A stretch of 64,000 nt of DNA from Gammaproteobacteria bacterium (lineage in GTDB: Bacteria > Pseudomonadota > Gammaproteobacteria > Burkholderiales > Gallionellaceae), in the NCBI GenBank assembly GCA_018813765.1, contig JAHJBC010000006.1, positions 620,001-684,000 on the forward strand, read 5' to 3'. A program made the translations under genes and the position numbers. The notes below the pieces were generated by a model. That model was not told the DNA's origin. It saw nothing but the letters and a program-made list of their open reading frames with translations, and did no database searches. Below are positions 43,434 through 54,471 of the stretch, one piece after another; position 1 is the stretch's first letter; the number at the start of each line of letters is the position of its first letter.

Positions 43434-44516
43434 ATGACGATCTACAACTTCAGCGCCGGTCCCGCCGTATTGCCGCACGACGTGCTGGTGCAGGCGCGCG
43501 AGGAATTGCTGGATTGGCACGGCACCGGCATGTCGGTGATGGAGATGTCGCACCGCGGCAAGGAGTTCATGGGCATCGCGGCACAGGCCGAGGCCGACCT
43601 GCGCGAGTTGATGGCGATTCCGAAGAACTACAAAGTGCTGTTCCTGCAAGGCGGCGCACACCTGCAGTTTTCCATGATCCCGCTCAACCTGTTGCGCGGC
43701 AAACTGTCCGCCGATTACGTGAACACCGGCGAATGGTCGAAGAAGGCCATGCAGGAAGCAAAGAAGTTCTGTTATGTGAACGAGGTCGTCAGCAACGCCG
43801 ACAGGAAAGCGAGCTATGTGCCTGCTATCGAGAACTGGAAGCTGGACAAGGATGCGGCCTACGTCCATTACACCACCAACGAGACCATAGGCGGCGTGGA
43901 ATTCAGCTGGATACCCGATACTGGGGATGTGCCGCTGGTGGCGGACATGTCCTCCAATATCCTGTCGCGTCCCATGGATGTCTGGAAGTTCGGGCTGATC
44001 TATGCCGGGGCGCAGAAGAACATCGGTCCCGCCGGCCTGACCCTGGTCATCGTGCGCGACGACCTGCTCGGCCATGCCGATCCGCGCCTGCCGACCATGC
44101 TGGATTACAAGATCCATGCGGACAACGATTCGATGTACAACACACCGCCCACCTACGGTATGTATATGGCCGGTCTGGTGTTCCAGTGGCTGAAGCGCAA
44201 CGGCGGCATCGGCGTCATGGAACAAGCCAATATCGCCAAGGCAGAGCTGCTGTATGCGGCAATCGACGCCAGCAACGGTTTCTACCAGTGTCCGGTGGCC
44301 AGAGCCGACCGCTCGCGCATGAATGTCCCGTTCAGGACTGCCGATGCGGCACTTGACGCCGAGTTCATCAAGCAGGCGGAAGCGCGCGGTCTGCTGCAAC
44401 TCAAGGGTCACCGCCTGACCGGCGGCATGCGTGCCTCCATCTACAATGCCATGCCCCTGGCGGGCGTTCAGGCGCTGGTGGATTTCATGGGCGAGTTCGC
44501 CCGCAGCAAGGGCTGA
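43434..44516 (+). CDS. serC: Phosphoserine aminotransferase
   Basis: Makes 3-phosphoserine for serine synthesis, and acts in pyridoxine synthesis in some bacteria. The 360 residues include the PLP lysine K195 in YAGAQKNIGPAGL and the N-terminus YNFSAGPAVLPHDVL typical of SerC. It has no spacer from gyrA (TAAATG) and three bases to pheA, so it is read as part of the gyrA-serC-pheA run. Confidence 0.97.
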   Translation: MTIYNFSAGPAVLPHDVLVQAREELLDWHGTGMSVMEMSHRGKEFMGIAAQAEADLRELMAIPKNYKVLFLQGGAHLQFSMIPLNLLRGKLSADYVNTGEWSKKAMQEAKKFCYVNEVVSNADRKASYVPAIENWKLDKDAAYVHYTTNETIGGVEFSWIPDTGDVPLVADMSSNILSRPMDVWKFGLIYAGAQKNIGPAGLTLVIVRDDLLGHADPRLPTMLDYKIHADNDSMYNTPPTYGMYMAGLVFQWLKRNGGIGVMEQANIAKAELLYAAIDASNGFYQCPVARADRSRMNVPFRTADAALDAEFIKQAEARGLLQLKGHRLTGGMRASIYNAMPLAGVQALVDFMGEFARSKG

Positions 44517-44519
44517 CCC

Positions 44520-45584
44520 ATGTCCGACGAACTGAAAAAATACCGCGAACAGATCGACCGCATCGACGACGAACTGCTCAAGCTGTTCAACCAGCGTGCC
44601 GGGCTGGCGCAGCAGATCGGCCGCGCCAAGGGCAACGGCGCCGTGCTGCGCCCCGAGCGCGAGGCGCAGGTGCTGCAACGCATGGCGCAGGACAACCGGG
44701 GGCCGCTGTCCAAACAGGCGGTGACGCAGTTGTTCACCGAGATCATGTCGCAATGCCGCGCGCTGGAAGCGCCGCTGCGCGTGGCCTATCTCGGCCCGCA
44801 TGGCACCTTCAGCGAGGCGGCGGTGTTCCAGCGTTTCGGCCAGGCCACCGAGGGTGTGTCCGCCGAATCCATCGATGCCGTGTTCAAAGCGGTCGAGAGC
44901 GGTGCCGCCAACTACGGCCTGGTGCCGGTAGAGAACTCCACCGAAGGCGCGATCGGGCGCACGCTCGACCTGTTGCTCAGCAGCAATCTCAGGATCTGCG
45001 GCGAAGTGCTGCTGCAGGTGCACCAGTGCGTGCTGTCGAACGAGAACGACCTGTCGCTGGTGCGCAAGGTCTATTCGCATCCGCAATCGTTCGGCCAGTG
45101 CCAAGGCTGGCTGAATGCGCACCTGCCGCATGCCGAGCGCATCACCGCATCCAGCAATGCCGACGCTGCGCGGCTGGCGGCGGAGGAGTCGTTCTCGGCG
45201 GCGGTCGCCGGCGAGCAGGCGGCCGATCATTTCAGGCTCAAGGTGCTGGCCCGGAACATCGAGGACGAATCGCGCAACACCACGCGTTTCCTCGTCATCG
45301 GCAACCAGGATGTGGCAGCCTCGGGCCGCGACAAGACCTCGCTGGTCATGTCCGCCGCCAACCGTCCCGGCGCGGTGCACGACCTGCTGGTGCCGCTGGC
45401 GCAGAACGGTGTTTCCATGACCAAGCTGGAATCGCGTCCCTCGCGCGCGGGCATGTGGGAATATCTGTTCTACGTCGACATCGAAGGCCATCAATCCGAT
45501 GCACGGGTCGCTGCGGCCCTGGAGCAGCTCAGGCAGATCGCATCCTTCGTCAAGGTGCTGGGTTCCTACCCGGTCGCCGTCTAA
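44520..45584 (+). CDS. pheA: Chorismate mutase / prephenate dehydratase (P-protein)
   Basis: Converts chorismate to prephenate and then to phenylpyruvate, for phenylalanine. The 354 residues hold an AroQ-type chorismate mutase domain (1 to about 90), a dehydratase domain (about 95-275, with YLGPHGTFSEAA and the catalytic VPVENSTEGAIG) and a C-terminal ACT domain with the phenylalanine-binding ESRPSRAGMWEY. Feedback inhibition by phenylalanine is expected from that motif. Confidence 0.97.
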   Translation: MSDELKKYREQIDRIDDELLKLFNQRAGLAQQIGRAKGNGAVLRPEREAQVLQRMAQDNRGPLSKQAVTQLFTEIMSQCRALEAPLRVAYLGPHGTFSEAAVFQRFGQATEGVSAESIDAVFKAVESGAANYGLVPVENSTEGAIGRTLDLLLSSNLRICGEVLLQVHQCVLSNENDLSLVRKVYSHPQSFGQCQGWLNAHLPHAERITASSNADAARLAAEESFSAAVAGEQAADHFRLKVLARNIEDESRNTTRFLVIGNQDVAASGRDKTSLVMSAANRPGAVHDLLVPLAQNGVSMTKLESRPSRAGMWEYLFYVDIEGHQSDARVAAALEQLRQIASFVKVLGSYPVAV

Positions 45585-45608
45585 TTGTTTCAATCAGCAA
45601 GGCAACAA

Positions 45609-46730
45609 ATGAATTACGCAGAACTGGCTCCATCCTATATTCGTGCCATCGCGCCATATCAACCGGGAAAGCCGATCTCCGAGCTGGAGCGCGAGCTTGG
45701 CATCAGCGGCATCGTCAAGCTGGCGTCGAACGAGAATCCGTTGGGCGCGAGCGCCGCAGCGGTCGCCGCGATGCAGGAGGCGATCAAGACCATCGCCCTG
45801 TATCCGGATGGCAACGGCTTCGAACTGAAGGATGCGCTGGTGAGGCGCTACAACGTGGCGCACGCCAGCATCACGCTGGGCAACGGCAGCAACGACCTGC
45901 TGGAACTGGCGGCGCGCGCCTTCCTGACGGTCGGCGACAAGGTGGTCTATTCGGACCATGCCTTCGCGGTGTATGCGCTGGCCACGCAGGCGGTGGGGGC
46001 GACCGGGGTGAGCGTACCGGCGACCAAAGGTTATGGGCACGACTTGTCGGCGATGGCGCAGGCCGCCAAGGACCACAAGGCGAAGATCGTGTTCATCGCC
46101 AACCCGAACAACCCGACCGGCACTTTTCTGGGCCCGGACGAACTGCTGGCATTCATGCGCGGCTTGCCGGCCGAGATACTGGTGGTGCTGGACGAGGCAT
46201 ACAACGAATACCTGCCGGAAGAGAATCGCTATGATTCGGTGGCGTGGCTGAAGGAATTTCCCAACCTCATCATCTCGCGCACCTTCTCCAAGGCCTACGG
46301 TCTGGCCGGCCTGCGCGTCGGCTATGCGCTGGCGCACGAACAGGTGACCGACATGATGAACCGCGTACGCCAGCCGTTCAACGTGAACAGCGTGGCGCAG
46401 GCGGCGGCGGTGGCGGCCTTGCGCGACGTGTCGTTCGTGAAGCGGACCTTTGAACTCAACCGGCGCGGCATGCAGCAGATCACCGACGGATTGACCCGGC
46501 TGGGACTGGAATTCATTCCCTCCTTCGGCAACTTCGTGGCATTCCGCATCGGCAACGCCTCAGCGATGTACCGGCGCCTGCTCGAACTGGGCGTGATCGT
46601 ACGTCCGATCGCGAATTACGACATGCCGGACTGGCTGCGCGTGAGCATCGGTCTGGAAAGCGAGAATGCGAAATTCCTGTCGGCCCTGGAAAAGGCCATC
46701 GGCCAACAAGCCGGCGGAGAGAACAGATGA
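45609..46730 (+). CDS. hisC: Histidinol-phosphate aminotransferase (HisC family)
   Basis: A PLP aminotransferase of 373 residues with the lysine K228 in [17 protein letters not shown] and the family motifs [11 protein letters not shown] and [12 protein letters not shown]. In this aromatic gene cluster the HisC2 type may also transaminate prephenate-derived keto acids to phenylalanine and tyrosine; this is an inference from position. The start at 45609 follows AAGG and is preferred to the TTG at 45585. It overlaps the DAHP synthase gene by four bases. Confidence 0.92.
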   Translation: MNYAELAPSYIRAIAPYQPGKPISELERELGISGIVKLASNENPLGASAAAVAAMQEAIKTIALYPDGNGFELKDALVRRYNVAHASITLGNGSNDLLELAARAFLTVGDKVVYSDHAFAVYALATQAVGATGVSVPATKGYGHDLSAMAQAAKDHKAKIVFIANPNNPTGTFLGPDELLAFMRGLPAEILVVLDEAYNEYLPEENRYDSVAWLKEFPNLIISRTFSKAYGLAGLRVGYALAHEQVTDMMNRVRQPFNVNSVAQAAAVAALRDVSFVKRTFELNRRGMQQITDGLTRLGLEFIPSFGNFVAFRIGNASAMYRRLLELGVIVRPIANYDMPDWLRVSIGLESENAKFLSALEKAIGQQAGGENR

Positions 46731-47743
46731 TCATCGTCATGGGCAACGAGATCACCGACGCGCAGATCGATGCGGTGGTGAAGAGGATCGAGGCGGCCGG
46801 GCTCAAGGCCAACATCTCGCGCGGGATCGAACGTACCGTCATCGGCGCCATCGGCGACGAGCGCAAGCTGAGCGCGGAGATGTTCACCCCGTTGCCCGGC
46901 GTGGAATCGGCGATGCACATCGCCAAGCAATACAAGATCGTGTCGCGCGAGTCGCACAAGCAGAACACCATCGTCGAGATCGGCGGCATCCCGCTGGGGG
47001 GCGAGCAGATTCAGGTCATCGCCGGTCCCTGCTCGGTGGAGACGCAGGACCAGATGGACCTGGCGGCGAAGTTTACACATGAGGCCGGTTGCCGCATGAT
47101 GCGCGGCGGCGCGTTCAAGCCGCGCACCAGCCCCTATGCCTTTCAGGGACACGGGGTGGAAGGGCTGGTGATGTTCCGCAAGGCGGCGGCAAAATACAAA
47201 CTGCCCATCGTCACCGAATTGATGGACGCGCGCCAACTGGACACCTTCATGGAATACGATGTCGACGCGATCCAGATCGGCACGCGCAACATGCAGAACT
47301 TCGACCTGCTCAAAGCAGTGGGCAAGGTCAACAAGCCCGTCATCCTCAAGCGCGGCATGTCGGCCACCATCAGCGAGTGGCTGATGTCGGCGGAATACAT
47401 TGCCGCGGGCGGAAACCACAACATCATCTTTTGCGAACGCGGCATCCGCACCTTCGAGACCGCCTACCGCAATGTGCTGGATGTGACCGCCATCGCCGTG
47501 CTGAAGAAAGAGACCCACCTGCCGGTGATCGTCGATCCCTCGCATGCGGGCGGCAAGGCGTGGATGGTGCCGGCGCTGTCGCAAGCCGCCATCGCTGCCG
47601 GTGCCGACGGCCTGCTGGTCGAGATGCACCCGAGTCCCTGCGATGCGTGGTGCGATGCCGACCAGGCGCTGACGCCGGAAGAACTCAAAAAGATGATGGG
47701 CACTTTGGGGGCGATCGCCGGTGCCATCGGTCGAACTGTGTAA
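46727..47743 (+). CDS. aroF: 3-deoxy-7-phosphoheptulonate synthase, type I-beta with regulatory N-terminus
   Basis: The first step of the shikimate pathway, condensing phosphoenolpyruvate and erythrose 4-phosphate. The 338 residues comprise a ferredoxin-like N-terminal domain (1 to about 70), as in Thermotoga-type enzymes, where it mediates tyrosine or phenylalanine inhibition. A KDPG-like barrel follows with [25 protein letters not shown] and IVDPSHAGG. It is not of the E. coli AroFGH I-alpha type despite the gene symbol. A palindromic stretch separates it from tyrA. Confidence 0.94.
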   Translation: MIIVMGNEITDAQIDAVVKRIEAAGLKANISRGIERTVIGAIGDERKLSAEMFTPLPGVESAMHIAKQYKIVSRESHKQNTIVEIGGIPLGGEQIQVIAGPCSVETQDQMDLAAKFTHEAGCRMMRGGAFKPRTSPYAFQGHGVEGLVMFRKAAAKYKLPIVTELMDARQLDTFMEYDVDAIQIGTRNMQNFDLLKAVGKVNKPVILKRGMSATISEWLMSAEYIAAGGNHNIIFCERGIRTFETAYRNVLDVTAIAVLKKETHLPVIVDPSHAGGKAWMVPALSQAAIAAGADGLLVEMHPSPCDAWCDADQALTPEELKKMMGTLGAIAGAIGRTV

Positions 47744-47751
47744 CAGGGCTT

Positions 47752-47815
47752 GTAGCTTGTAGCCGGTAGCGCGAAGCCAAACCGGCTTTGCTACCAGCTA
47801 CCAGCTACGAGCTAC
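47752..47815 (+). other. Large imperfect hairpin of AGCTAC repeats before tyrA
   Basis: GTAGCTTGTAGCCGGTAGC (47752-47770) pairs with GCTACCAGCTACGAGCTAC (47797-47815) with two G-U positions in RNA. The 5' side of the second arm carries an extra GCTACCA unit. An inner AAGCC/GGCTT hairpin lies between them. It occupies nearly all of the aroF-tyrA gap, 18 bases before the tyrA ATG, and has no T-run. Confidence 0.6.
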
Positions 47816-47833
47816 CAGCTCAAGGAAAACAGG

Positions 47834-48706
47834 ATGTCGCAACCCACTTTCGGAAAAATCGTCATCTTCGGCGTCGGCCTGATCGGCGGCTCCTTCTCGC
47901 TCGCCTTGCGCAAGGCGGGAGTGCTGGGCGAGGCGGTCGGTTTCGGCCGCAGCCTGGCCACGCTGGATACGGCGAAGCGGCTTGGCATCATCGACCGCAT
48001 CGGCAACGATATCGCCCGCGAAGTGCGCGACGCGGACATTGTGCTGCTGGCCACCCCTGTCGCGCAGATGTCCGACCTGTTCGCCCGCATCGCGCCGCAC
48101 ATGGGGGCGCATACCCTGGTCACCGATGGCGGCAGCACCAAATGCGACGTGGTGGCAGCGGCGCGTGCCGGTCTCGGTGGCAAGCTGGCGCAATTCATCC
48201 CGGCCCATCCCATCGCCGGCGCGGAGAAGAGCGGCCCAGAAGCGGCGCTGGCCGACCTGTATGTGGGCAAGCGCGTCGTGTTGACGCCGCTACCTGAGAA
48301 TAAGAAGGATACCGTGGCGCGCGTGCGCAAGGCATGGGAGCTGTGCGGCGCGAACGTTTCCGAGCTCACCCCGGAACAGCACGATGGCGTGTTCGCCGCG
48401 GTGAGCCATCTGCCGCACCTGCTGTCGTTCGCGCTGGTGCACGACCTGTCTCAGCGCGACAACCGCGACCAGTTGCTGTCCTTCGCTGCCAGCGGTTTTC
48501 GCGACTTCACCCGCATCGCCGCCAGTTCGCCCGAGATGTGGCGCGACATCAGCCTGGCCAATCGCGAAGCCTTGCTCAAGGAAGTGAAACGCTACGCCGA
48601 CGAACTCTATGTCGTGTATCAGGCGCTGGAGAACAACGATGCGGCCAAGCTGGAAGAGATCTTCAGCGAAGCACGCAAGGTGCGCAGCAACTGGACGCAA
48701 CAATAA
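47834..48706 (+). CDS. tyrA: Prephenate/arogenate dehydrogenase
   Basis: An NAD(P)-dependent enzyme of tyrosine synthesis, 290 residues, with the Rossmann start [19 protein letters not shown], the catalytic histidine region [18 protein letters not shown] and the prephenate-binding [15 protein letters not shown]. It lacks a chorismate mutase domain, unlike E. coli TyrA. It follows DAHP synthase and precedes repeat copy C and aroA. Confidence 0.94.
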   Translation: MSQPTFGKIVIFGVGLIGGSFSLALRKAGVLGEAVGFGRSLATLDTAKRLGIIDRIGNDIAREVRDADIVLLATPVAQMSDLFARIAPHMGAHTLVTDGGSTKCDVVAAARAGLGGKLAQFIPAHPIAGAEKSGPEAALADLYVGKRVVLTPLPENKKDTVARVRKAWELCGANVSELTPEQHDGVFAAVSHLPHLLSFALVHDLSQRDNRDQLLSFAASGFRDFTRIAASSPEMWRDISLANREALLKEVKRYADELYVVYQALENNDAAKLEEIFSEARKVRSNWTQQ

Positions 48707-48714
48707 CTCTTGGT

Positions 48715-48827
48715 TGTCATTCCGGCGCAGGCCGGAATCCAGCGGGTTTGTAAATATGCCTTTGGTTTTGTCCCGCGAAGCGGGAAATGTTATTAATGGC
48801 TGGATTCCGGCCTGCGCCGGAATGACG
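48715..48827. repeat. Three-hairpin intergenic repeat, copy C
   Basis: A 113-base copy of the element found at 28482 and 29836. Both 28-base ends form ATTCCGGC/GCCGGAAT hairpins. The 57-base middle contains TTTGGTTTTGTCCCGC, with the central hairpin CCCGC-GAA-GCGGG. It lies between tyrA and aroA, ending 18 bases before the aroA start. Confidence 0.92.
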
Positions 48828-48845
48828 GAATCTAGAAAGTGTTAC

Positions 48846-50138
48846 ATGACTCAGCACGAATTTCTCGACCTCCCCCCCTTGATGTCGGCGCGCGGCACCG
48901 TGCGTTTGCCCGGCTCCAAGAGCATCTCCAACCGCGTGCTGCTGATGTCCGCGCTGGCAGAAGGCGTGACGGAAGTGCGCGATCTGCTGAAGTCGGACGA
49001 TACCGACCGCATGCTGGATGCGCTGCGCGCGCTCGGCATTGCAGTGGAGTCGCTGGGCGATAACGCCTACCGAATCACCGGATGTGGCGGCAACATTCCC
49101 AACAAGAACGCCAAACTGTTCCTCGGCAATGCGGGCACGGCGTTCCGTCCGCTGACGGCGGCACTCGCATTATCCGGTGGCAGTTACGAATTATCCGGCG
49201 TGCCGCGCATGCACGAGCGTCCCATCGGTGACCTGGTGGAGGCCTTGCGCCAGCTTGGCGCGGATATCAAATATCTGGGCAATGAAGGTTTTCCGCCGTT
49301 GCAGATATCTCCGTCGAATCCCGTTGGCGATACGGTGCAGGTGCGCGGCGATGTATCCAGCCAGTTCCTGACCGGTCTGTTGATGGCCCTGCCTCTGACC
49401 GGACAGACCGTGAAAGTCGAGGTGGTCGGTGAACTGATCTCCAAGCCATACATCGAGATCACACTGGCAATGATGCAGCGCTTTGGCGTCAACGTTGAAC
49501 GCAAGGATTGGCAGAGTTTTGTAGTATTCGGCGGTCAGCGCTACAGGAGTCCCGGCGTGATCTTCGTCGAGGGAGATGCTTCATCGGCTTCGTATTTTCT
49601 GGCTGCCGGAGCGGTTGGTGGCGGGCCGCTGCGCGTGGAAGGGGTTGGCACTGATAGCGTGCAGGGTGACAAACGTTTCGCCGAAGAATTGCACAAGATG
49701 GGTGCTCGAATCAATTGGGGGAATAATTGGATTGAGGCGCGCGGGCCGGAAAGTGGCAAGCTCAACTCCATCGACCTCGACTGCAACCACATCCCCGATG
49801 CCGCGATGACATTGGCCGTGGCCGCCCTGTTTGCTGGCGGCACGACCACCTTGCGCAACATCGCCAGTTGGCGCGTGAAAGAGACCGACCGAATCGCTGC
49901 GATGGCGACGGAACTACGCAAGGTCGGCGCGACGGTGGAAGAGGGCGCTGACTTTATCCGCATTACGCCACCTGCACAGATTAAGCACGCATCTATCGAT
50001 ACCTATGACGATCACCGCATGGCGATGTGTTTCTCGCTGGTGGCGTTCGGCGGCGCGGGAGTTCGCATCAACGATCCGAAGTGCGTAGCCAAGACCTTTC
50101 CTGATTATTTCGAAGAGTTCAAGAAAATATGCCATTAA
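48846..50138 (+). CDS. aroA: 3-phosphoshikimate 1-carboxyvinyltransferase (EPSP synthase)
   Basis: The sixth shikimate step, joining phosphoenolpyruvate to shikimate 3-phosphate. The 430 residues have the substrate motifs [33 protein letters not shown] and RVKETDRI, with the class I pattern expected of glyphosate-sensitive enzymes. The start at 48846 has a weak ribosome site. An in-frame ATG at 48822 lies inside repeat C, and the frame stays open further back, so the start is less certain than the identity. The gene overlaps cmk by ten bases. Confidence 0.95.
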   Translation: MTQHEFLDLPPLMSARGTVRLPGSKSISNRVLLMSALAEGVTEVRDLLKSDDTDRMLDALRALGIAVESLGDNAYRITGCGGNIPNKNAKLFLGNAGTAFRPLTAALALSGGSYELSGVPRMHERPIGDLVEALRQLGADIKYLGNEGFPPLQISPSNPVGDTVQVRGDVSSQFLTGLLMALPLTGQTVKVEVVGELISKPYIEITLAMMQRFGVNVERKDWQSFVVFGGQRYRSPGVIFVEGDASSASYFLAAGAVGGGPLRVEGVGTDSVQGDKRFAEELHKMGARINWGNNWIEARGPESGKLNSIDLDCNHIPDAAMTLAVAALFAGGTTTLRNIASWRVKETDRIAAMATELRKVGATVEEGADFIRITPPAQIKHASIDTYDDHRMAMCFSLVAFGGAGVRINDPKCVAKTFPDYFEEFKKICH

Positions 50139-50806
50139 CCAGCAATCCAATTCCGGTCATCGCCATCGATGGCCCCTCCGCTTCCGGTAAAGGCACGGTG
50201 GCGCAGCTTGTCGCGACTGCGCTGGGCATGCATTACCTCGACAGCGGTGCCTTGTACCGTTTGCTGGGTTTGGCCGCGCAAAAGCGCGGCATCGCCCTGG
50301 AAGCCGAAGATCGCCTGGCGGAACTGGCAGGGCAGGTTGATATCCGCTTTGAGGGTGCGGATATCTGGCTGGACGGGGCCAAGGTGGGTGACGAATTGCG
50401 CACCGAGGAAGCCGGCTCGGCAGCCTCAAAAATAGCGGCTTTGCCCAGGGTACGCGCGGCTTTGCTCGATAAGCAGCGGGCTTTCCGCCGGGCGCCGGGG
50501 CTGGTGGCGGACGGGCGTGACATGGCTTCCGTTGTGTTTCCGGACTCGGCGTTGAAAATATTCCTGACCGCCTCGGCCGAGGCACGTGCAGAACGTCGAT
50601 ATAAGCAGTTGAAAGAGAAAGGGATGAGTGCTAATATCGCCGCCCTTTTGCAGGATATCCGGGCGCGCGACGAGCGAGATACTCAACGTAGCGTGGCGCC
50701 GCTGCAACAGGCGCAAGGTGCGAGCTTGCTGGACACGACTTCTCTGAACATCGAGCAGGCAGTTCAGGAAGTGCTAAGCCGCTACCGAGTGTTGGAGTCC
50801 AGATAG
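50129..50806 (+). CDS. cmk: Cytidylate kinase
   Basis: Phosphorylates CMP and dCMP. The 225 residues have the P-loop GPSASGKGT (15-23), the CMP-binding LDSGALYR and the family segment [14 protein letters not shown]. The order aroA-cmk-rpsA-ihfB is a widely conserved block. It overlaps aroA and lies 71 bases before rpsA. Confidence 0.96.
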   Translation: MPLTSNPIPVIAIDGPSASGKGTVAQLVATALGMHYLDSGALYRLLGLAAQKRGIALEAEDRLAELAGQVDIRFEGADIWLDGAKVGDELRTEEAGSAASKIAALPRVRAALLDKQRAFRRAPGLVADGRDMASVVFPDSALKIFLTASAEARAERRYKQLKEKGMSANIAALLQDIRARDERDTQRSVAPLQQAQGASLLDTTSLNIEQAVQEVLSRYRVLESR

Positions 50807-50877
50807 AAGCCATTCTGTCCGGGTTTTATAACTAACCCCCGCTTACAACGGGATTGTCCTCAAGGTATACCAAAATT

Positions 50878-52584
50878 ATGAACGCAGTTGCAGATATGGA
50901 AAGTTTTGCCTCCCTGTTTGAAGAAAGCCTGAACCGCAAGGAAATGCGCGCAGGCGAGTTGATCACCGCCCAAGTCGTTCGCGTCGAGCAGAACGTGGTC
51001 GTGGTCAATGCCGGACTGAAGTCCGAAAGCTACATCCCCGTCGAAGAATTCAAGGACGCAACAGGCGCTATCGAAGTCAAGGCTGGCGACTTCACTACCG
51101 TTGCGATCGAGTCGCTTGAGAACGGCTACGGCGAAACGCGCTTGTCGCGTGAGAAGGCCAAGCGCCTCGCAGCCTGGATCGATCTGGAACAAGCGATGGA
51201 AGAAGGCCGCATCGTTGAAGGTTACGTCAGCGGCAAGGTCAAGGGCGGCCTGACCGCCATGGTGAACGGCATTCGTGCCTTCCTGCCCGGTTCGCTGGTG
51301 GATACCCGCCCGGTCAAGGACACCACACCGTACGAGAACAAGACCATGGAACTCAAGGTCATCAAGCTGGATCGCAAGCGCAACAACGTGGTGGTTTCCC
51401 GCCGCGCTGTGCTGGAAGCGACCCAGGGCGCCGACCGCGAGTCCCTGCTGGAAAACCTGAAGGAAGGCGCGATCGTCAAGGGTATCGTCAAGAACATCAC
51501 CGACTACGGTGCATTCGTTGACCTGGGCGGTATCGACGGCCTGCTGCACATCACCGACCTGGCATGGCGCCGCGTGAAGCACCCGTCCGAAGTGCTGACG
51601 GTCGGCGACGAAGTCGAAGCCAAGATCCTCAAGTTCGACCAGGAAAAGAACCGCGTCTCCCTCGGCATCAAGCAGATGGGCGACGATCCGTGGAACGGTC
51701 TGGCACGTCGCTATCCGCAAGGCACACGCCTGTTCGGCAAGGTGACCAACCTGACCGACTACGGTGCATTCGTCGAGATCGAGCAGGGCATCGAAGGTCT
51801 GGTGCACGTGTCCGAGATGGACTGGACCAACAAGAACGTGCATCCGTCCAAGGTCGTAGCGCTGGGCGACGAAGTGGAAGTCATGATCCTCGAGATCGAC
51901 GAAGCCCGCCGCCGCATCTCCCTGGGCATGAAGCAGTGCAAGTCCAATCCTTGGGACGACTTCGCGCTCAACCACAAGAAGGGCGACAAAGTTAAGGGCG
52001 CGATCAAGTCCATCACCGACTTCGGCGTGTTCATCGGCCTGGACGGCGGCATCGACGGTCTGGTGCACCTGTCCGACCTGTCCTGGAGCGTTGCCGGCGA
52101 AGAGGCCGTGCGCAACTACAAGAAGGGCGACGAACTGGAAGCAGTCGTGCTGGCCATCGACGTCGAGCGCGAGCGTATCTCGCTGGGCATCAAGCAACTG
52201 GAAGGCGATCCCTTCGGCGGTTATGTCTCCGGCCATGACAAGGGCGCTGTGGTTACCGGCACCGTGAAGTCGCTGGATGCCAAGGGCGCAGTTGTGATGC
52301 TGGACGGCGATGTCGAGGCCTACCTGAAGGCTTCCGAAGTCTCCGCCGACCGCGTGGAAGACATCCGCAACCACCTGAAGGAAGGCGACAGCGTCAAGGC
52401 CGTCATCATCAACGTGGACCGCAAGAACCGCGGCATCAACCTGTCGATCAAGGCGCTGGACAAGGCCGACACCGCAGCAGCGATGCAGAAGTTCGCGTCG
52501 GAGAACACCAGCTCTGCCGGCACCACCAATCTGGGTGCGCTGCTCAAGGCGAAGCTGGATTCCAGCAAGGCTGACTCTCAGTAA
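50878..52584 (+). CDS. rpsA: 30S ribosomal protein S1
   Basis: Helps the 30S subunit bind and unfold mRNA. The 568 residues contain six S1 domains; domains 3-6 share the repeated pattern [12 protein letters not shown]...GLLHITDL. The chosen start at 50878 gives [17 protein letters not shown]. As in E. coli, a good Shine-Dalgarno sequence is missing: AAGG lies 13 bases before the ATG, which fits autoregulated, leader-structure-dependent translation. The longer frame from 50854 is not supported. ihfB follows after nine bases. Confidence 0.97.
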   Translation: MNAVADMESFASLFEESLNRKEMRAGELITAQVVRVEQNVVVVNAGLKSESYIPVEEFKDATGAIEVKAGDFTTVAIESLENGYGETRLSREKAKRLAAWIDLEQAMEEGRIVEGYVSGKVKGGLTAMVNGIRAFLPGSLVDTRPVKDTTPYENKTMELKVIKLDRKRNNVVVSRRAVLEATQGADRESLLENLKEGAIVKGIVKNITDYGAFVDLGGIDGLLHITDLAWRRVKHPSEVLTVGDEVEAKILKFDQEKNRVSLGIKQMGDDPWNGLARRYPQGTRLFGKVTNLTDYGAFVEIEQGIEGLVHVSEMDWTNKNVHPSKVVALGDEVEVMILEIDEARRRISLGMKQCKSNPWDDFALNHKKGDKVKGAIKSITDFGVFIGLDGGIDGLVHLSDLSWSVAGEEAVRNYKKGDELEAVVLAIDVERERISLGIKQLEGDPFGGYVSGHDKGAVVTGTVKSLDAKGAVVMLDGDVEAYLKASEVSADRVEDIRNHLKEGDSVKAVIINVDRKNRGINLSIKALDKADTAAAMQKFASENTSSAGTTNLGALLKAKLDSSKADSQ

Positions 52585-52593
52585 GGAGTAACA

Positions 52594-52881
52594 ATGACCC
52601 GTTCAGATCTTATCGCCAGACTTGCCGAGCGCTACACGCAACTGCTCGGCAAGGATGCTGAACTGGCAGTCAAGGTGATCCTGGACAGCATGTCGGCGAC
52701 CCTGTCGCGCGGCGGCCGTATCGAGATCCGTGGCTTCGGCAGTTTCGCACTGAACTATCGTCCGCCGCGTCTGGGGAGAAATCCCAAGTCCGGCGACAAG
52801 GTTCAGGTGCCGGCCAAGTACGTGCCGCACTTCAAGGCGGGAAAAGAGCTGCGCGAACGGGTGGATTATCCTTCTGCCTGA
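52594..52881 (+). CDS. ihfB: Integration host factor subunit beta
   Basis: A DNA-bending protein of 95 residues that works as a heterodimer with IHF-alpha. The HU/IHF signature includes [23 protein letters not shown], with the intercalating proline in the beta arm (NPKSG region). AAGGAG precedes the ATG. It ends with a clear terminator, so the downstream lapA unit probably has its own promoter. Confidence 0.97.
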   Translation: MTRSDLIARLAERYTQLLGKDAELAVKVILDSMSATLSRGGRIEIRGFGSFALNYRPPRLGRNPKSGDKVQVPAKYVPHFKAGKELRERVDYPSA

Positions 52882-52900
52882 TGCGGTTTCGGAGTGATAC

Positions 52901-52940
52901 GAATGGCGGCCTGTCGCAAGATGTGCCGCCATTCCTTTTT
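52901..52940 (+). terminator. Terminator after ihfB
   Basis: GAATGGCGGC (52901-52910) and GCCGCCATTC (52925-52934) form a perfect 10-bp stem around a 14-base loop, followed by CTTTTT. Confidence 0.75.
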
Positions 52941-52987
52941 GTGTTCATGTTATCGTTGCGCACCGTCTTACAAGCGATATATTCATC

Positions 52988-53296
52988 ATGCGATTCCTGA
53001 CCTGGTCACTGCGCCTGGCGTTGTTCCTGCTGTTGCTCGGCTTTGCGGTGAAGAACGACCAAGCCGTCGTGCTGCGCTATTTCTTCGGTCTGGAATGGCA
53101 GACTTCGCTTGTGGTCGCGCTGTTGTGTTTCTTTGCGGCCGGCGTCGTCATCGGACTGCTGACCATGCTGGGCAGCCTGTTGCGGCAACGCCGTGAACTT
53201 GCCTCGGTCAGGCGCGAGCTGCAGCCGAAGTGGGATCCTGCAGAACAGGATGCCATGACGCAAGTTCAAACAACCCCTCCCGAGATATTGTCCTGA
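52988..53296 (+). CDS. lapA: LapA-domain inner-membrane protein
   Basis: A 102-residue protein with two membrane helices (about 5-22 and 38-62) and a short basic tail with the RQRRELASVRREL coiled segment, matching the LapA/DUF1049 family. In E. coli LapA acts with LapB in controlling LPS synthesis through FtsH and LpxC. It overlaps lapB by one base (TGATG), so the two are translationally coupled. Confidence 0.9.
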   Translation: MRFLTWSLRLALFLLLLGFAVKNDQAVVLRYFFGLEWQTSLVVALLCFFAAGVVIGLLTMLGSLLRQRRELASVRRELQPKWDPAEQDAMTQVQTTPPEILS

Positions 53297-54471
53297 TGGA
53301 TTTCGAACCCTGGATGTTGCTGGTCTTTCCCCTGTTCTTCGGCATGGGCTGGCTGGCCGCGCGCATCGATATCAAGGAGCTGCTCAGCGAATCCAGCGCC
53401 TTGCCGCAATCGTATTTTCAGGGACTCAACTTCCTGCTCAACGAGCAACAGGACCAGGCCATCGAAGCCTTCATTGAAGTGGTCAAGGTCGACCCGCAGA
53501 CGGTCGAACTGCACTTCGCGCTGGGCAGTCTGTTCCGCCGCCGCGGCGAAGTGGACCGGGCCATTCGCATGCACCTCAACCTGGTCGAGCGCGCCGACCT
53601 GGACGAGGAGAAGAAGCAGCAGGCGCTGTTCGAGTTGGCGCAGGATTATCTGAAAGCCGGCATCCTGGACCGCGCCGAAGCGGCTTTCCATGAGTTGCAC
53701 GGCACCCCCTATGAAAAGGAAGCCCTCGACTTCCTGCTCGAGATATTCCAGAAGGAGAAGGACTGGCTCAAGGCGATCGATATCTGCCAGCGCCTCACCG
53801 CGCTCACCGGGAAATCGCACGGCAAGGAAGCCGCTTTTTTCTACTGCGAGTTGGCAAGCGGCGAACTCGCCCACAAGCAGACCGATGCTGCCATCGTGCA
53901 TTTGGAGCAGGCTCTGGCCATCCATCCGCAAGCCGTGCGCGCTAGCATCATGCTGGGTGATATCGAACTGGCAGCGGGCAGGGCGCAGCGCGCCATCGAG
54001 ATATGGAAACGCATCGAGCAGCAAGACGCGCAATATCTGCCGCTGGTCGCCGAGCGCCTGCTGCAGGCATGCCGCCAGACCGGCGACGAGACGGTGGGCG
54101 TGGCGCTGTTGCAGGACTGGCTGCAGAAGTATCCCTCGCTCGACCTGATGAACGTGCTGTTCGACGCGCTGCTGCAGCGGGATGGCGCGGATGCAGCCTA
54201 TACGCTGGTACTCAACGAACTCAAACGCAACCCGACGCTGCTCGGCCTGGACAAGCTGCTCGAGGCGCAACTGATGAAGATGAGCGGCGAGCGCCGTGCG
54301 GATGTGGAACTGGTGAAGACGCTGATCCACAACCGCACGCGCGGTCTGGCGATGTACCGCTGCAGCCATTGCGGCTTCAAGGCGCGCCAGTTCTACTGGC
54401 ATTGCCCGGCCTGTCATAGCTGGGAAAGTTATTCGCCCAAGCGGAGCGAAGAGAACGGAGTTGCAATATGA
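53296..54471 (+). CDS. lapB: LPS assembly regulator LapB (TPR and rubredoxin-like)
   Basis: A 391-residue protein with an N-terminal membrane anchor (residues 5-20), about nine TPR units and a C-terminal rubredoxin-like metal site, CSHC...CPAC. In E. coli LapB (YciM) presents LpxC to the FtsH protease and so balances LPS with phospholipid. The start at 53296 (MDFEPWMLL) follows the lapA stop. It overlaps pyrF by four bases, and hldE and hldD follow, placing it among LPS heptose genes. Confidence 0.95.
   Translation: MDFEPWMLLVFPLFFGMGWLAARIDIKELLSESSALPQSYFQGLNFLLNEQQDQAIEAFIEVVKVDPQTVELHFALGSLFRRRGEVDRAIRMHLNLVERADLDEEKKQQALFELAQDYLKAGILDRAEAAFHELHGTPYEKEALDFLLEIFQKEKDWLKAIDICQRLTALTGKSHGKEAAFFYCELASGELAHKQTDAAIVHLEQALAIHPQAVRASIMLGDIELAAGRAQRAIEIWKRIEQQDAQYLPLVAERLLQACRQTGDETVGVALLQDWLQKYPSLDLMNVLFDALLQRDGADAAYTLVLNELKRNPTLLGLDKLLEAQLMKMSGERRADVELVKTLIHNRTRGLAMYRCSHCGFKARQFYWHCPACHSWESYSPKRSEENGVAI

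Noticed and set aside
43086-45593. 835-codon minus-strand frame across gyrA, serC and pheA
   Set aside because: It spans parts of three well-identified plus-strand genes and is rich in His, Arg, Gln and Ala, as shadow frames are.
48609-48845. 79-codon N-terminal extension of aroA running back into tyrA
   Set aside because: It translates the end of tyrA in another frame and the repeat; AroA homology starts at 48846.
50860-52374. 504-codon minus-strand frame inside rpsA
   Set aside because: Shadow of the repeated S1 domains; no ribosome site.
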